Shown: positions 26,316 to 36,721 of the stretch, piece after piece | Layout of the letters: every line of letters begins with the position of its first letter | How positions within the stretch are numbered: the first letter of the stretch is position 1 | Position numbers and translations under genes: made by a program | Origin: Lachnospiraceae bacterium | GTDB lineage: Bacteria > Bacillota > Clostridia > Lachnospirales > Lachnospiraceae | Reading direction: 5' to 3' | Assembly: GCA_031272985.1 (NCBI GenBank) | Contig: JAISSU010000016.1 | Location: 124,001-188,000, forward strand | DNA: 64,000 nt | Notes under the pieces: generated by a model | The model's input: the letters and a program-made list of their open reading frames with translations, nothing else | Told to the model about the DNA's origin: nothing | Database searches by the model: none

Positions 26316-27380
26316 TCACCTTAATTTTACTGCAGTCGCCGCGAGTCGGCGTCTGTCTTCATCTATGGCGGCATAGTGCTTTTTGGTGGTATTTACATCT
26401 TTGTGTCCGAGCACATCGGCTACGAGGTATATGTCTCCGGTTTCTTTATAGAGGGTGGTGCCGTAAGTGCTGCGCAGCTTATGTGGGGTGATTTTCTTAT
26501 TCGGGGTCACCTGACGGGCGTACTTTCGCACCATGTTCTCGACTGCTTGGACTCCGATTCTGCGTCTCTGGGTAGAAAGAAAGAGGGCATTCTCATGTCC
26601 AGCTAAAGGTGTGACGGATGCACGGCTTCCTTCAAGGTATTCCTTAAGAGCTGCTGCGACTTCGTCGCCGAAATAGACTATCATTTCGCTTCCGCCCTTG
26701 CGAATCACTTTCACTCCATTATTTTTAAAATCCACATCATTAATATCGAGTCCTACGCATTCCGAAACACGAAGTCCGGTTCCGAGGAGCAATGTCAGAA
26801 TTGCGAGATCACGCAGCCTGGTTTTTTCGAAATAGAGCTTGCTCTGACCGCTCATATTTCCTCCGCCTTTTTCGACGAAATCAAGTAGCGAAACGACCTC
26901 ATCAGTATCTAACCTGATAATAGCCTTTTCGTGGATTTTGGGCATGCTCACGAGTAAAGTGGGGTTCTTTTCAATTATCTGATGTTTAAAGAAATAAGCG
27001 TAAAAACTGCGAAGAGCGGACATTTTCCTCGAAAGTCCCTTTTCTTCGTTAGTCAGTACGGCGTGGTCGACATTACGTTCATAGACCTTCAGATATGACA
27101 TATATTCCTCGATATCCAGCGGTTCTACATTCTCTAAATCCTCTACCGAAAAAGAAGAGGGTTCATAATTTTTATAAACCGGATTATTCTCTATCAAAAA
27201 CTTAAAGAAAACCCGCAAATCGTACGCATAATTAGTCCGGGTTCGCACGGATGTGAGCGGTTCCATCGCTATAAAGAAGTTCTTCGCAAAAGGCGGGAGA
27301 GTCTTTAAGAGCTCACGTAGCCTAAGCGTCTGCTTTATCTTAGTCTGCTCATAATGAGATTTTGTGCGTTTCTCTGTCAT
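26316..27380 (-). CDS. Tyrosine recombinase (XerC/D/S-like integrase)
   Basis: Complete catalytic set: Arg204 (GTGLRVSE), Lys228 (VIRKGG), His300-x-x-Arg303 (TPHKLRST), His326 (LGHKDVNTT) and Tyr336 (KKHYAAI). The N-terminal SAM-like core-binding domain spans about 30-135. At 354 residues with a 25-residue basic N-terminal extension it is longer than XerC/XerD (about 295) and close to the single-recombinase XerS of streptococci (356). Whether it resolves chromosome dimers, serves an element, or inverts DNA is not visible. Divergent from the 93-residue gene across an AT-rich 200-bp region. Confidence 0.9.
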   Translation of the reverse strand: MTEKRTKSHYEQTKIKQTLRLRELLKTLPPFAKNFFIAMEPLTSVRTRTNYAYDLRVFFKFLIENNPVYKNYEPSSFSVEDLENVEPLDIEEYMSYLKVYERNVDHAVLTNEEKGLSRKMSALRSFYAYFFKHQIIEKNPTLLVSMPKIHEKAIIRLDTDEVVSLLDFVEKGGGNMSGQSKLYFEKTRLRDLAILTLLLGTGLRVSECVGLDINDVDFKNNGVKVIRKGGSEMIVYFGDEVAAALKEYLEGSRASVTPLAGHENALFLSTQRRRIGVQAVENMVRKYARQVTPNKKITPHKLRSTYGTTLYKETGDIYLVADVLGHKDVNTTKKHYAAIDEDRRRLAATAVKLR

Positions 27381-27424
27381 TGTTTTTTATACCCCTTATT
27401 TCACATACTCCTTTTTACAAATCA

Positions 27425-27481
27425 TAGTGTAGAAATGAAATCAGTAGTGTATTCAAAATGTAAATAACATACCATAGTGTA
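27425..27481. repeat. Three TAGTGTA direct repeats, 20 and 30 bp apart
   Basis: TAGTGTA occurs at 27425-27431, 27445-27451 and 27475-27481, each preceded by CA or CAG. Spacings of 20 and 30 bp place all copies on roughly one face of the helix, as in operators or recombinase accessory sites. The array lies between the recombinase start (27380) and the strong rightward promoter at 27534. Confidence 0.5.
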
Positions 27482-27533
27482 TATATCATAAATAATAAAA
27501 CATCATTTATATAATATAGATAATAACATACTA

Positions 27534-27562
27534 TTGACAAAAAGTAAACAACAAATTATACT
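27534..27562 (+). promoter_or_regulatory. Near-consensus promoter for the 93-residue gene
   Basis: TTGACA (27534-27539), 17-bp spacer, TATACT (27557-27562). One of the strongest promoter matches in the window, 21 bases before the start codon. Confidence 0.8.
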
Positions 27563-27583
27563 CATTACACGCGAGGTGATCCC

Positions 27584-27865
27584 ATGCAAAAAAGACTGAA
27601 CCTAAATATAAAAACCGAGTACATAGCCTACATACACATGCCGCTTGCAAAGGTGTTCTTTAAGGTTACCCCATATAAAACCACTGCTGCACTGCGCGAT
27701 TTTGTCATTGAAAAGATGGAAGACGATTATCAAATCCTGATAAATACCAGGCGTGATATAATGGATGTTAAAGACAAAATTCGCGATGATTTCTACGAAT
27801 CCGCGGGCGAATGGGTGCAGGAGAAGATGCGTGATGAAATAAAGAGTTGCTTAACGCCGGCCTGA
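27584..27865 (+). CDS. Unknown 93-residue protein
   Basis: Not recognised. The start has an excellent Shine-Dalgarno GAGGTGATCCC and a near-consensus promoter, so it is probably well expressed. The sequence is highly charged with mixed Lys/Arg and Asp/Glu; the second half (from EKMEDDYQIL) looks helical, the first half contains alternating hydrophobic stretches. No signal peptide or membrane span. It is divergent from the tyrosine recombinase and could be a partner or directionality factor, but nothing in the sequence proves it. Confidence 0.7.
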   Translation: MQKRLNLNIKTEYIAYIHMPLAKVFFKVTPYKTTAALRDFVIEKMEDDYQILINTRRDIMDVKDKIRDDFYESAGEWVQEKMRDEIKSCLTPA

Positions 27866-27890
27866 TATTGGGGACACTAGTGAAATCAGA

Positions 27891-28160
27891 ATGTATTCTT
27901 ATGAGAACTCGAAACGAGATAATTTTACAGTGCAGATCGGAAAAGGGCTTTCTATGGTTGACAATGAACATTCTACTTTTGAGAAGGGAGTAATTAATGG
28001 TTATGAGGCTGATATTTACAAAAGAACCTCCGAAGATTATGACAATATAATCGTTGTGTATTATGAACCTTATGATACTAATGTTACTATAGTCGGAACG
28101 ATAAGCATCGATGAACTAACAAAGATAGCCGAGGCAATAAGGATTGTTAAGCAGAATTAA
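27891..28160 (+). CDS. Orphan DUF4367-like domain (possible remnant)
   Basis: The 89 residues resemble the C-terminal DUF4367 domain found in clostridial membrane anti-sigma-like proteins: an NFTVQIGKG strand, VINGYEADIYKR, a hydrophobic IIVVYYEP strand and the closing SIDELTKIAEAI helix. The usual cytoplasmic and membrane parts are absent, and a stop lies only 13 codons upstream (27852-27854). There is no good ribosome binding site before ATG 27891. It could be a truncated gene kept after a deletion. A strong terminator follows. Confidence 0.5.
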   Translation: MYSYENSKRDNFTVQIGKGLSMVDNEHSTFEKGVINGYEADIYKRTSEDYDNIIVVYYEPYDTNVTIVGTISIDELTKIAEAIRIVKQN

Positions 28161-28169
28161 ACCCTCGAG

Positions 28170-28201
28170 AAAAGCACTTCCTGAAAAAGGAAGTGCTTTT
28201 T
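28170..28201 (+). terminator. Intrinsic terminator after the DUF4367-like gene
   Basis: AAAAGCACTTCC (28170-28181), loop TGAAAAA, GGAAGTGCTTTTT (28189-28201): a perfect 12-bp stem ending in a T-run. The A-rich left side would let it work leftward as well. Confidence 0.9.
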
Positions 28202-28304
28202 AGAAAAAAATTATGAAAAACCGGTAACAAAACAGGTGGAAAAATTGTTGTATTAATAAGAAAGTCATTTTCAGGCGATAGCGACTAAAAGGAGGTAATT
28301 GGAA

Positions 28305-28337
28305 GTGCTGAGAATTGCAGGAGGCATGGAAAGATGA
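28305..28337 (+). CDS. Micro-ORF 1 (10 codons, GTG start)
   Basis: GTG 28305 is preceded by a perfect AAGGAGGT (28289-28296) 8 bases upstream and encodes MLRIAGGMER. Its TGA overlaps the ATG of the second micro-ORF (ATGA at 28334-28337). No homologue recognised. Two consecutive optimal ribosome binding sites in a region otherwise empty of genes suggest real translation, perhaps as a regulatory leader. Confidence 0.35.
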   Translation: MLRIAGGMER

Positions 28338-28381
28338 AAAAATATGTTCATCTATTGGAAAAATTGAGATTTGACGTATAG
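28334..28381 (+). CDS. Micro-ORF 2 (15 codons)
   Basis: ATG 28334 follows AGGAGG (28319-28324) by 9 bases and encodes MKKYVHLLEKLRFDV. Start overlaps the stop of micro-ORF 1. Directly downstream are mutually exclusive hairpins (28402-28449). No homologue recognised. Real translation is plausible but unproven. Confidence 0.35.
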   Translation: MKKYVHLLEKLRFDV

Positions 28382-28401
28382 ATATAGAAGTGCAGTAATC
28401 T

Positions 28402-28449
28402 CCGAACTCTCCTAACGTGAAGCTCGCTTCTAAGTAAGCGAGAGTTCGG
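28402..28449 (+). ncRNA. Structured region with two competing hairpins
   Basis: CCGAACTCTC (28402-28411) can pair with GAGAGTTCGG (28440-28449), while CTCGCTT (28423-28429) can pair with AAGCGAG (28436-28442). Both use bases 28440-28442, so the full forms compete, although a nested partial combination is possible. It follows the micro-ORFs. No T-run follows, so it is not a simple terminator. Confidence 0.35.
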
Positions 28450-28482
28450 TGATTAATATAGGGCTAAAGCTCGTTCAGGAAT

Positions 28483-28574
28483 AATTCGCTTGCGAATTAT
28501 TCCTGTCTGCACGTCATCTGGAACTCGTAATTCGCAAGCGAATTATTCCTGTCTGCACGTCGTCTGGAATTCTA
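28483..28574. repeat. 46-bp tandem repeat with palindromic heads
   Basis: Units at 28483-28528 and 28529-28574 share AATTCGC-NN-GCGAATTATTCC and then TGTCTGCACGTC and TCTGGAA, differing by TT/AA in the palindrome loop, one A/G, and the last few bases. The first palindrome extends to 12-bp arms (28478-28503). The array lies just before the LexA boxes. Two copies only; no spacer-like sequence, so it is not a CRISPR. Confidence 0.7.
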
Positions 28575-28584
28575 AATTGGTTTG

Positions 28585-28611
28585 CGAACATATTTTCTAA
28601 ACATTTGTTTG
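28585..28611. promoter_or_regulatory. Two overlapping LexA (SOS) boxes before lexA
   Basis: CGAACATATTTTCT (28585-28598) and TAAACATTTGTTTG (28598-28611) both resemble the Gram-positive LexA box CGAAC-N4-GTTCG. The second overlaps the -35 of lexA. Autorepression of lexA by such boxes is the rule in Firmicutes. Confidence 0.65.
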
Positions 28612-28637
28612 CTTTTTTTCGTCTCTTGTGGTAAAAT
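28609..28637 (+). promoter_or_regulatory. lexA promoter
   Basis: TTGCTT (28609-28614), 17-bp spacer, TAAAAT (28632-28637), 23 bases before the lexA ATG, overlapped by a LexA box. Confidence 0.6.
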
Positions 28638-28660
28638 CTTCTTGACAGGAGGAAATGAAT

Positions 28661-29275
28661 ATGGCTAAAGCAAAACTCTCTTTAAAACAAATGGAAATAT
28701 TTGAGTTTATTAAATCTCAAATTCTTGAGAAGGGCTATCCGCCCGCAGTTCGAGAAATCGGCGAAGCTGTGAATTTAAAGTCTACTTCCAGCGTTCATGC
28801 AAACCTTGCTTCTTTGGAGAAAAAAGGCTATATCCGCCGCGACCCGGCGAAGCCCCGTGCTATCGAGATTCTTGATGATTCCTTTAATTACTCAAGACGC
28901 GAAATGGCTAATGTTCCTATCGTTGGCAGAGTCGCTGCCGGTGAGCCTATCTTTGCCGAGCAAAACATTGAGAGCTATTTCCCTATCCCTATGGAATTTA
29001 TGCCTAATACCGATTCTTTTATGCTTCGCGTTAAAGGTGACAGCATGATTAATGCGGGGATTTTTGACGGCGATTTAGTTCTTGTAGCCCAGCAAAATGT
29101 TGCTTCGAATGGTCAGAAAGTCGTCGCATTGCTGGATGACGGCGCCACAGTAAAGACTTTTTACAAAGAAGAAGGAATTATCCGCCTACAGCCTGAAAAT
29201 GACTCTATGGCGCCCATATACGCCGAAAACGTGATAATTTTGGGAAAGGTAATCGGTGTCTTTCGTTTCTTATAA
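28661..29275 (+). CDS. lexA: SOS repressor LexA
   Basis: LexA represses the SOS regulon and self-cleaves when RecA is activated. The 204-residue product has the winged-helix DNA-binding domain (PPAVREIGEAVNLKSTSSVH, 28-47 region), the Ala93-Gly94 cleavage site in RVAAGEP, and the Ser128 (GDSMI) and Lys165 (ATVKTF) dyad. Start at 28661 was chosen over ATG 28655 because AGGAGG (28647-28652) is 8 bases from the former and only 2 from the latter. Monocistronic, convergent with rsfS. Confidence 0.96.
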   Translation: MAKAKLSLKQMEIFEFIKSQILEKGYPPAVREIGEAVNLKSTSSVHANLASLEKKGYIRRDPAKPRAIEILDDSFNYSRREMANVPIVGRVAAGEPIFAEQNIESYFPIPMEFMPNTDSFMLRVKGDSMINAGIFDGDLVLVAQQNVASNGQKVVALLDDGATVKTFYKEEGIIRLQPENDSMAPIYAENVIILGKVIGVFRFL

Positions 29276-29363
29276 TAACGATTTAATTTTTTTACTAAAG
29301 CGTTTATCTGTGTTTGCGACGACACTTATCATACTCGTCAAAGCCTGTTTAGTTGGCTTGTTA

Positions 29364-29714
29364 TTATAGCGTTATCAGCTTTCCGTCAGACCAGATGCGC
29401 TCCAAATTATAGAAGCTCCTACCCTCGGTGTCGAACACGTGCACTATTACATCGCCGTAATCGAGGAGTATCCAGTTGCTGTTTCTTGAGCCTTCGCGCT
29501 GCTTTATCTCAAAGCCGGCGCGATGCATTTTTTCCTCTGTATTATCAATCAAAGCCCTTATTTGACTTTCGTTTTTGCCTGTGACTAAAATAAAATAATC
29601 TGCGATTACAGAAATTTCACTTATATCTATTATTTGTATATTTTCCCCGAGTTTTTCTTCGAGTGCTGAAACTATTACTTCACACATCTTCTTTGATTCT
29701 ATATCACTTGCCAT
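29364..29714 (-). CDS. rsfS: Ribosomal silencing factor RsfS
   Basis: RsfS (Iojap/DUF143) binds ribosomal protein uL14 and blocks subunit joining in starved cells. 116 residues with the signature DISEISVIADYFILVTGKNESQ (partial landmark: VIADYFILVTG), REGSRNSNWILLDYGDVIVHVF and the closing FYNLERIWSD. Last gene of the leftward thrS-obgE operon; overlaps yqeK by 11 bases. GGAGAGATTGT lies before the ATG. Confidence 0.96.
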   Translation of the reverse strand: MASDIESKKMCEVIVSALEEKLGENIQIIDISEISVIADYFILVTGKNESQIRALIDNTEEKMHRAGFEIKQREGSRNSNWILLDYGDVIVHVFDTEGRSFYNLERIWSDGKLITL

Positions 29715-30291
29715 ACAATCTCTCCTTTACCCACAAATGTGTTTCCATCGTCTTTGGATCCGGAATCCTGTTCTTTAATTCAAGATACTTTAATACCTTT
29801 CCTGTAATCTCATAAAGGCATACATCCAAATTAAGATATGCCAGTTTTCTAATATTAGAAAGAGCCGGCTGATCTTGCCTGAGCGGTTCCATGTAATCCG
29901 CAATATAGATTATTTTCTCGAGATTACTCATCTCGGGTCTTCCGGTCGTATGAAATTCTATTGCATTAAGAATATCCTGATCTTTAATATCAAGCTGAGT
30001 TTTAGCAATAATAGCACCTACCTTTGCATGTAATAACTGAGGATTGGCATTATCGTAATCTGTTAACTCATATCCGTTTTCTTCACATATCTTAAACTGC
30101 TCGTTAATATCAATGCACTTTGCGCAGTCGTGGAGTACTCCGGCTATCATTGCTTTTCGATGGTCGACTCCCCAAACGAAAGCAAGTGAAGCGGCAGTAT
30201 ACATTACGCTTTGCGTATGTCTGAATCGCCTGCCATCTAAAAATGTGCGCATCTTGTTTTCTAATACTATTACTTGTTGCGTAGTTTCCAA
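29704..30291 (-). CDS. yqeK: HD-domain Ap4A hydrolase, YqeK type
   Basis: YqeK proteins are HD-fold metallohydrolases that split diadenosine tetraphosphate into two ADP. Metal motifs: RRFRHTQSV His, GVLHDCAK (HD), HAKVGA His, HTTGRP and YIADYMEP Asp. The longest frame would begin at TTG 30330; TTG 30291 was preferred because it gives 195 residues and about 20 residues before the RRFRHT motif, as in B. subtilis YqeK. Neither site has a strong Shine-Dalgarno, so the start is uncertain. It sits between nadD and rsfS, the usual order. Confidence 0.9.
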   Translation of the reverse strand: METTQQVIVLENKMRTFLDGRRFRHTQSVMYTAASLAFVWGVDHRKAMIAGVLHDCAKCIDINEQFKICEENGYELTDYDNANPQLLHAKVGAIIAKTQLDIKDQDILNAIEFHTTGRPEMSNLEKIIYIADYMEPLRQDQPALSNIRKLAYLNLDVCLYEITGKVLKYLELKNRIPDPKTMETHLWVKERLYGK

Positions 30292-30381
30292 TTCTTTAAC
30301 CCCATTTCTTAATAATACAAGTAGTCTCAATAATAACTACTAAAATTTTGTTGATTTTATAGGCCTTCCAAAGAAAGTTCA

Positions 30382-31008
30382 CTATTCTTGATAAAGCTTG
30401 TTTTTAATAATATACTCTTCTACTGATTCGGGCAATAGTCCTCTCACAGACTCTCCTCGGGCTATCTTTCGCCTTATTTCATGGGAGGATATGGGCAAAA
30501 GAGGAACCCTTAGCAGCTTAATTTTGCCGTCATATTTCCGTTTCAAGTGATTAATTATGTTATACATCTCTTTCGGAGTGTCCAAATCGTCTCTATAAGC
30601 CGCTAATACAGTACAAAGAGGAAATATACGTTCCGGATGCACCCAGGTATCCATAGCCTCTAAAGAGTCTGCGCCAATTATGAAGTACAGCGCATCATCC
30701 GAATAAATTTTACTGAAATACTCCAATGTATCGCAGGTGCAGGAAATCTCAGCCCTTTTTCCTTCATAGTCATCTAACACGAAAGCCTTTTCAGTCTCTG
30801 ATCTTGTGACTTCATCAATAGCTAATTGTACCATTTCCATCCGAGCCTCAACTGAAGTGCTTATGCGTTCGTTCTGTTTATGGGGCGGATTTCCGTTTGG
30901 AAGGAATCTTACTTCATCCAATTTAAACTTCTTTAACGCACCAAAAGCCAGCATCATATGCCCGTTATGTATGGGATTAAAGGTTCCCCCAAGTATACCT
31001 CTTTTCAT
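30382..31008 (-). CDS. nadD: Nicotinate-nucleotide adenylyltransferase
   Basis: NadD makes deamido-NAD from nicotinate mononucleotide and ATP. 208 residues with the nucleotidyltransferase signature GGTFNPIHNGH (7-17), PNGNPPHK, the IIGADSLEAMDTW segment and the ISSHEIRRKI motif near the C-terminus. Part of the leftward operon yhbY-nadD-yqeK-rsfS, 19 bases after yhbY. Confidence 0.96.
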   Translation of the reverse strand: MKRGILGGTFNPIHNGHMMLAFGALKKFKLDEVRFLPNGNPPHKQNERISTSVEARMEMVQLAIDEVTRSETEKAFVLDDYEGKRAEISCTCDTLEYFSKIYSDDALYFIIGADSLEAMDTWVHPERIFPLCTVLAAYRDDLDTPKEMYNIINHLKRKYDGKIKLLRVPLLPISSHEIRRKIARGESVRGLLPESVEEYIIKNKLYQE

Positions 31009-31027
31009 TTTCTTAATTTGCCCCTCA

Positions 31028-31318
31028 TTACGGTAAATTTATTCGTTTACTCTTGTCTTTGCCTTCTTTATATAATACGATTTTGCGCCCAATAACCTGT
31101 ACTAATTGTGAGCCCGTTCTTTCTGATAACGTAACACCTAATTCTGACGGTTTCTCCAAGTTATTCTTTAGTACTCCGACTTTGATTAATTCCCTTGCAC
31201 CCAAAGCCTCATTAACTGAAGAAATAAACTCAGGTGAAAGCGAGCTCTTTCCTATATGCAGTATCGCCTCTTCCTTCATCGCCAAACCTTTGAGATATGC
31301 CCTTTGTTTTGTAGTCAT
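31028..31318 (-). CDS. yhbY: CRM-domain RNA-binding protein YhbY
   Basis: A single CRM domain (96 residues) associated with large-subunit assembly. Family pattern: MTTKQRAYLKGLAM, ILHIGKSSLSPEF, VNEALGARELIKVGVL and LVQVIGRKIVLYK. The usual GxxG loop residues (often GKNGL) read GKSSL here. Between obgE and nadD in the operon; GGAGTAATTAA precedes the ATG. Confidence 0.93.
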   Translation of the reverse strand: MTTKQRAYLKGLAMKEEAILHIGKSSLSPEFISSVNEALGARELIKVGVLKNNLEKPSELGVTLSERTGSQLVQVIGRKIVLYKEGKDKSKRINLP

Positions 31319-31340
31319 TTAATTACTCCTATTGATTCGA

Positions 31341-34428
<3,088 letters not shown>

Positions 34429-34429
34429 T

Positions 34430-34942
34430 TTATTTTCCTTTCCCGCAGCATTTTTTGTATTTCAGCCCCGAACCGCAGGGACAGGGATCATTCCTCCCCG
34501 GTTCCTTTTCTTTCCTGACCGTCCCGCTCTCCTTTTGAGCTCGATAAAGAGCCTTTCTCTCATCTTCGGAATAAATCGGTTCCCATTCGGGCAGATTATA
34601 AAGCCAGTCGGCTTTTGCCGCGACCATATTTTTATATAATTTTTCTTTATCGTATAATAAGGAAACCTTTGTGGTTTCTTTGAGATTTTCAATAGGATTG
34701 GGTTTAACGAGGCTGTCATTGATTCCGTCCAAAAACCCGACAAATGTCAGAACATCTAAAGAATACTTTTCAGCGAGTTCTTTAACGGTTCCCTTGACAT
34801 CCTCGCCGGGCGTTCGAAGGAGCTCCTTATAAATGCCTTTTTCGATTTCAAAATAATTCTCCCAGAATTTCTTGAGCTGTCCTTTATCGGCTTTTTCGTC
34901 GTAAGCCTTTGCCCTCCATTGATCCAATAATGTCTTAGCCAT
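34430..34942 (-). CDS. SEC-C motif protein
   Basis: 170 residues. The C-terminal 22 residues are a SEC-C zinc-binding motif ([18 protein letters not shown], about 148-165) as at the end of SecA and in YecA proteins. The preceding domain, helical and charged, resembles the DUF3013-like/uncharacterised region fused to SEC-C in clostridia; function unknown. First gene of the leftward thrS-obgE operon, one base before thrS. RBS AAAGAGGTAAAAC. Confidence 0.8.
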   Translation of the reverse strand: MAKTLLDQWRAKAYDEKADKGQLKKFWENYFEIEKGIYKELLRTPGEDVKGTVKELAEKYSLDVLTFVGFLDGINDSLVKPNPIENLKETTKVSLLYDKEKLYKNMVAAKADWLYNLPEWEPIYSEDERKALYRAQKESGTVRKEKEPGRNDPCPCGSGLKYKKCCGKGK

Positions 34943-35032
34943 GTTTTACCTCTTTAAACTGCAATTTGCATATATTCTAAATAACTATTATAATAACGAT
35001 AATCTGTCAAAAAGTAAAGGAATATCGAAAAT

Positions 35033-35287
35033 ATGAGCGACAATGATATCATTAAAGATAAAAATGTGACTACTCCCGATAAGCGCCCTCAGATAAAGAA
35101 ATGGCAGCGCTTCTTAGCACTTATATCAGCAATAATTTTAGCTGCACTTTATATCTGTACCCTGATATTCGCTATAATAAAGCACCCTTTGGCAAACGAT
35201 TTATTCAAGGCATGCGTTTTGCTTACCATCGTTGTGCCTGTGGTTATTTATGGTTATATTTTAGTTTATCGCATAGTAAAGCGATGA
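35033..35287 (+). CDS. Small two-span membrane protein
   Basis: 84 residues with a charged N-terminus (about 25 residues) and two membrane helices at about 26-48 and 57-79, ending in Arg-Ile-Val-Lys-Arg. Not recognised beyond a general resemblance to short clostridial membrane proteins. Starts after AAAGGAA. It is divergent from the SEC-C gene and convergent with purA, whose stop is 32 bases away. Confidence 0.7.
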   Translation: MSDNDIIKDKNVTTPDKRPQIKKWQRFLALISAIILAALYICTLIFAIIKHPLANDLFKACVLLTIVVPVVIYGYILVYRIVKR

Positions 35288-35319
35288 ATTATTTCAATAT
35301 TTCAATATTTCAATCATCC

Positions 35320-36600
35320 CTATGATCTGTAAATTATGTCATCACGCTCAGGTCCGTTGGAAATCATAGTAATCGGGTATTCGATTTGAGATTCAATAAA
35401 TTCAATGTACTCACGGCATTTTGATGGCAATTCATCATATGATTTAATGCCACGAATGTCACATTTCCAACCTTCCAAAACCTTCCAGACGGGTTTTGCC
35501 CTTTCAAGCAAATACGTAACAGGGAATTCCTTGGTAACCTCTCCGTCAATTTCATAACCCACGCATACCGGAATTTCTTCCAGATATCCGAGAACATCCA
35601 ATACCGATAAAGCCACATCCGTCGTTCCCTGCACAAGGCATCCATACTTAGAAGCCACACAGTCAAACCATCCCATCCTGCGAGGTCTGCCGGTGGTGGC
35701 ACCGTATTCTCCGCCGTCGCCGCCTCTTCGGCGCAGTTCATCTGCTTCTTCACCGAATATCTCAGTCACAAAAGCGCCTGCGCCGACGGCGCTTGAGTAG
35801 GCTTTGCAAACAGAAATGATCTTCTTTATTTCATAGGGCGCAACTCCGGCTCCAATGCTTCCAAATGCAGCTAATGTAGATGAAGAAGTGACCATTGGGT
35901 AAATACCATGGTCGGGATCCTTTAATGACCCCAATTGACCTTCCAGAAGAATATTCTTGCCCGATTTGATTGCCTCGCTTAAATAAATCGCCGTATCACA
36001 GACAAAAGGCTCTATTAATTCCTTATAACGGGAAAGCTCTGACATTATTTCTTCGACTTTAAGAGGTTCCTTTTTATATAGATTAACCAGCAGTATATTC
36101 TTTATTCCAAGTACTCTGTCTACCTTTTCCCTCAGATAATCCTCTCCTGCGAAAAGTTCGCTCACCTGAAAGCCAATCTTTGCGTATTTATCAGAGTAAA
36201 ACGGTGCAATGCCTGATTTCGTGGAACCAAATGATTTCCCTGCCAATCTTTCTTCCTCATAAGCATCCAATAATTTATGATACGACATCACAATCTGCGT
36301 TCTGTCCGATACGAGTAATTTAGGACAAGGCACATTTTGGTCGGTAAGTGACTTAATTTCATTAGCGAAGACGGGAATATCCAGCGCTACGCCGTTTCCT
36401 ATTATGCTGGTGGTATGTCCATAGAATACGCCGGACGGCAATGAATGAAGCGCAAATTTTCCGTAATTATTGACAATAGTGTGACCCGCATTGGCTCCGC
36501 CCTGAAAACGTACAACTATGTCGGAATCCCGCGCCAGCATATCAGTGATTTTTCCTTTTCCCTCGTCTCCCCAGTTTGCTCCCACAACCGCTGTAACCAT
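35320..36600 (-). CDS. purA: Adenylosuccinate synthetase
   Basis: PurA joins IMP and aspartate using GTP on the way to AMP. 426 residues with the P-loop GDEGKGK (about 11-17), GGANAGHT, the switch region SFGSTKSGIAPFYSDK, LLEGQLGSLKDPDHGIYPMVTSS (landmark) and the GRPRRMGWFD stretch. Complete, usual length. Single gene with RBS GGAGGATGATTC; no purine riboswitch recognised in the 120 bases upstream. Confidence 0.97.
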   Translation of the reverse strand: MVTAVVGANWGDEGKGKITDMLARDSDIVVRFQGGANAGHTIVNNYGKFALHSLPSGVFYGHTTSIIGNGVALDIPVFANEIKSLTDQNVPCPKLLVSDRTQIVMSYHKLLDAYEEERLAGKSFGSTKSGIAPFYSDKYAKIGFQVSELFAGEDYLREKVDRVLGIKNILLVNLYKKEPLKVEEIMSELSRYKELIEPFVCDTAIYLSEAIKSGKNILLEGQLGSLKDPDHGIYPMVTSSSTLAAFGSIGAGVAPYEIKKIISVCKAYSSAVGAGAFVTEIFGEEADELRRRGGDGGEYGATTGRPRRMGWFDCVASKYGCLVQGTTDVALSVLDVLGYLEEIPVCVGYEIDGEVTKEFPVTYLLERAKPVWKVLEGWKCDIRGIKSYDELPSKCREYIEFIESQIEYPITMISNGPERDDIIYRS

Positions 36601-36721
36601 GAATCATCCTCCATTGATTTATCGTTGCTCAACCTTTAGCATTATATACTTTTAATAACAATGACGCAAGCAAAATACAATATGCCGTAAAAATGGCATT
36701 ATTTCGTTCTTAAGGGAACTT

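Noticed and set aside
28483..28574. Possible CRISPR array
   Set aside because: Only two directly adjoining units without spacers, and no cas genes in the window.
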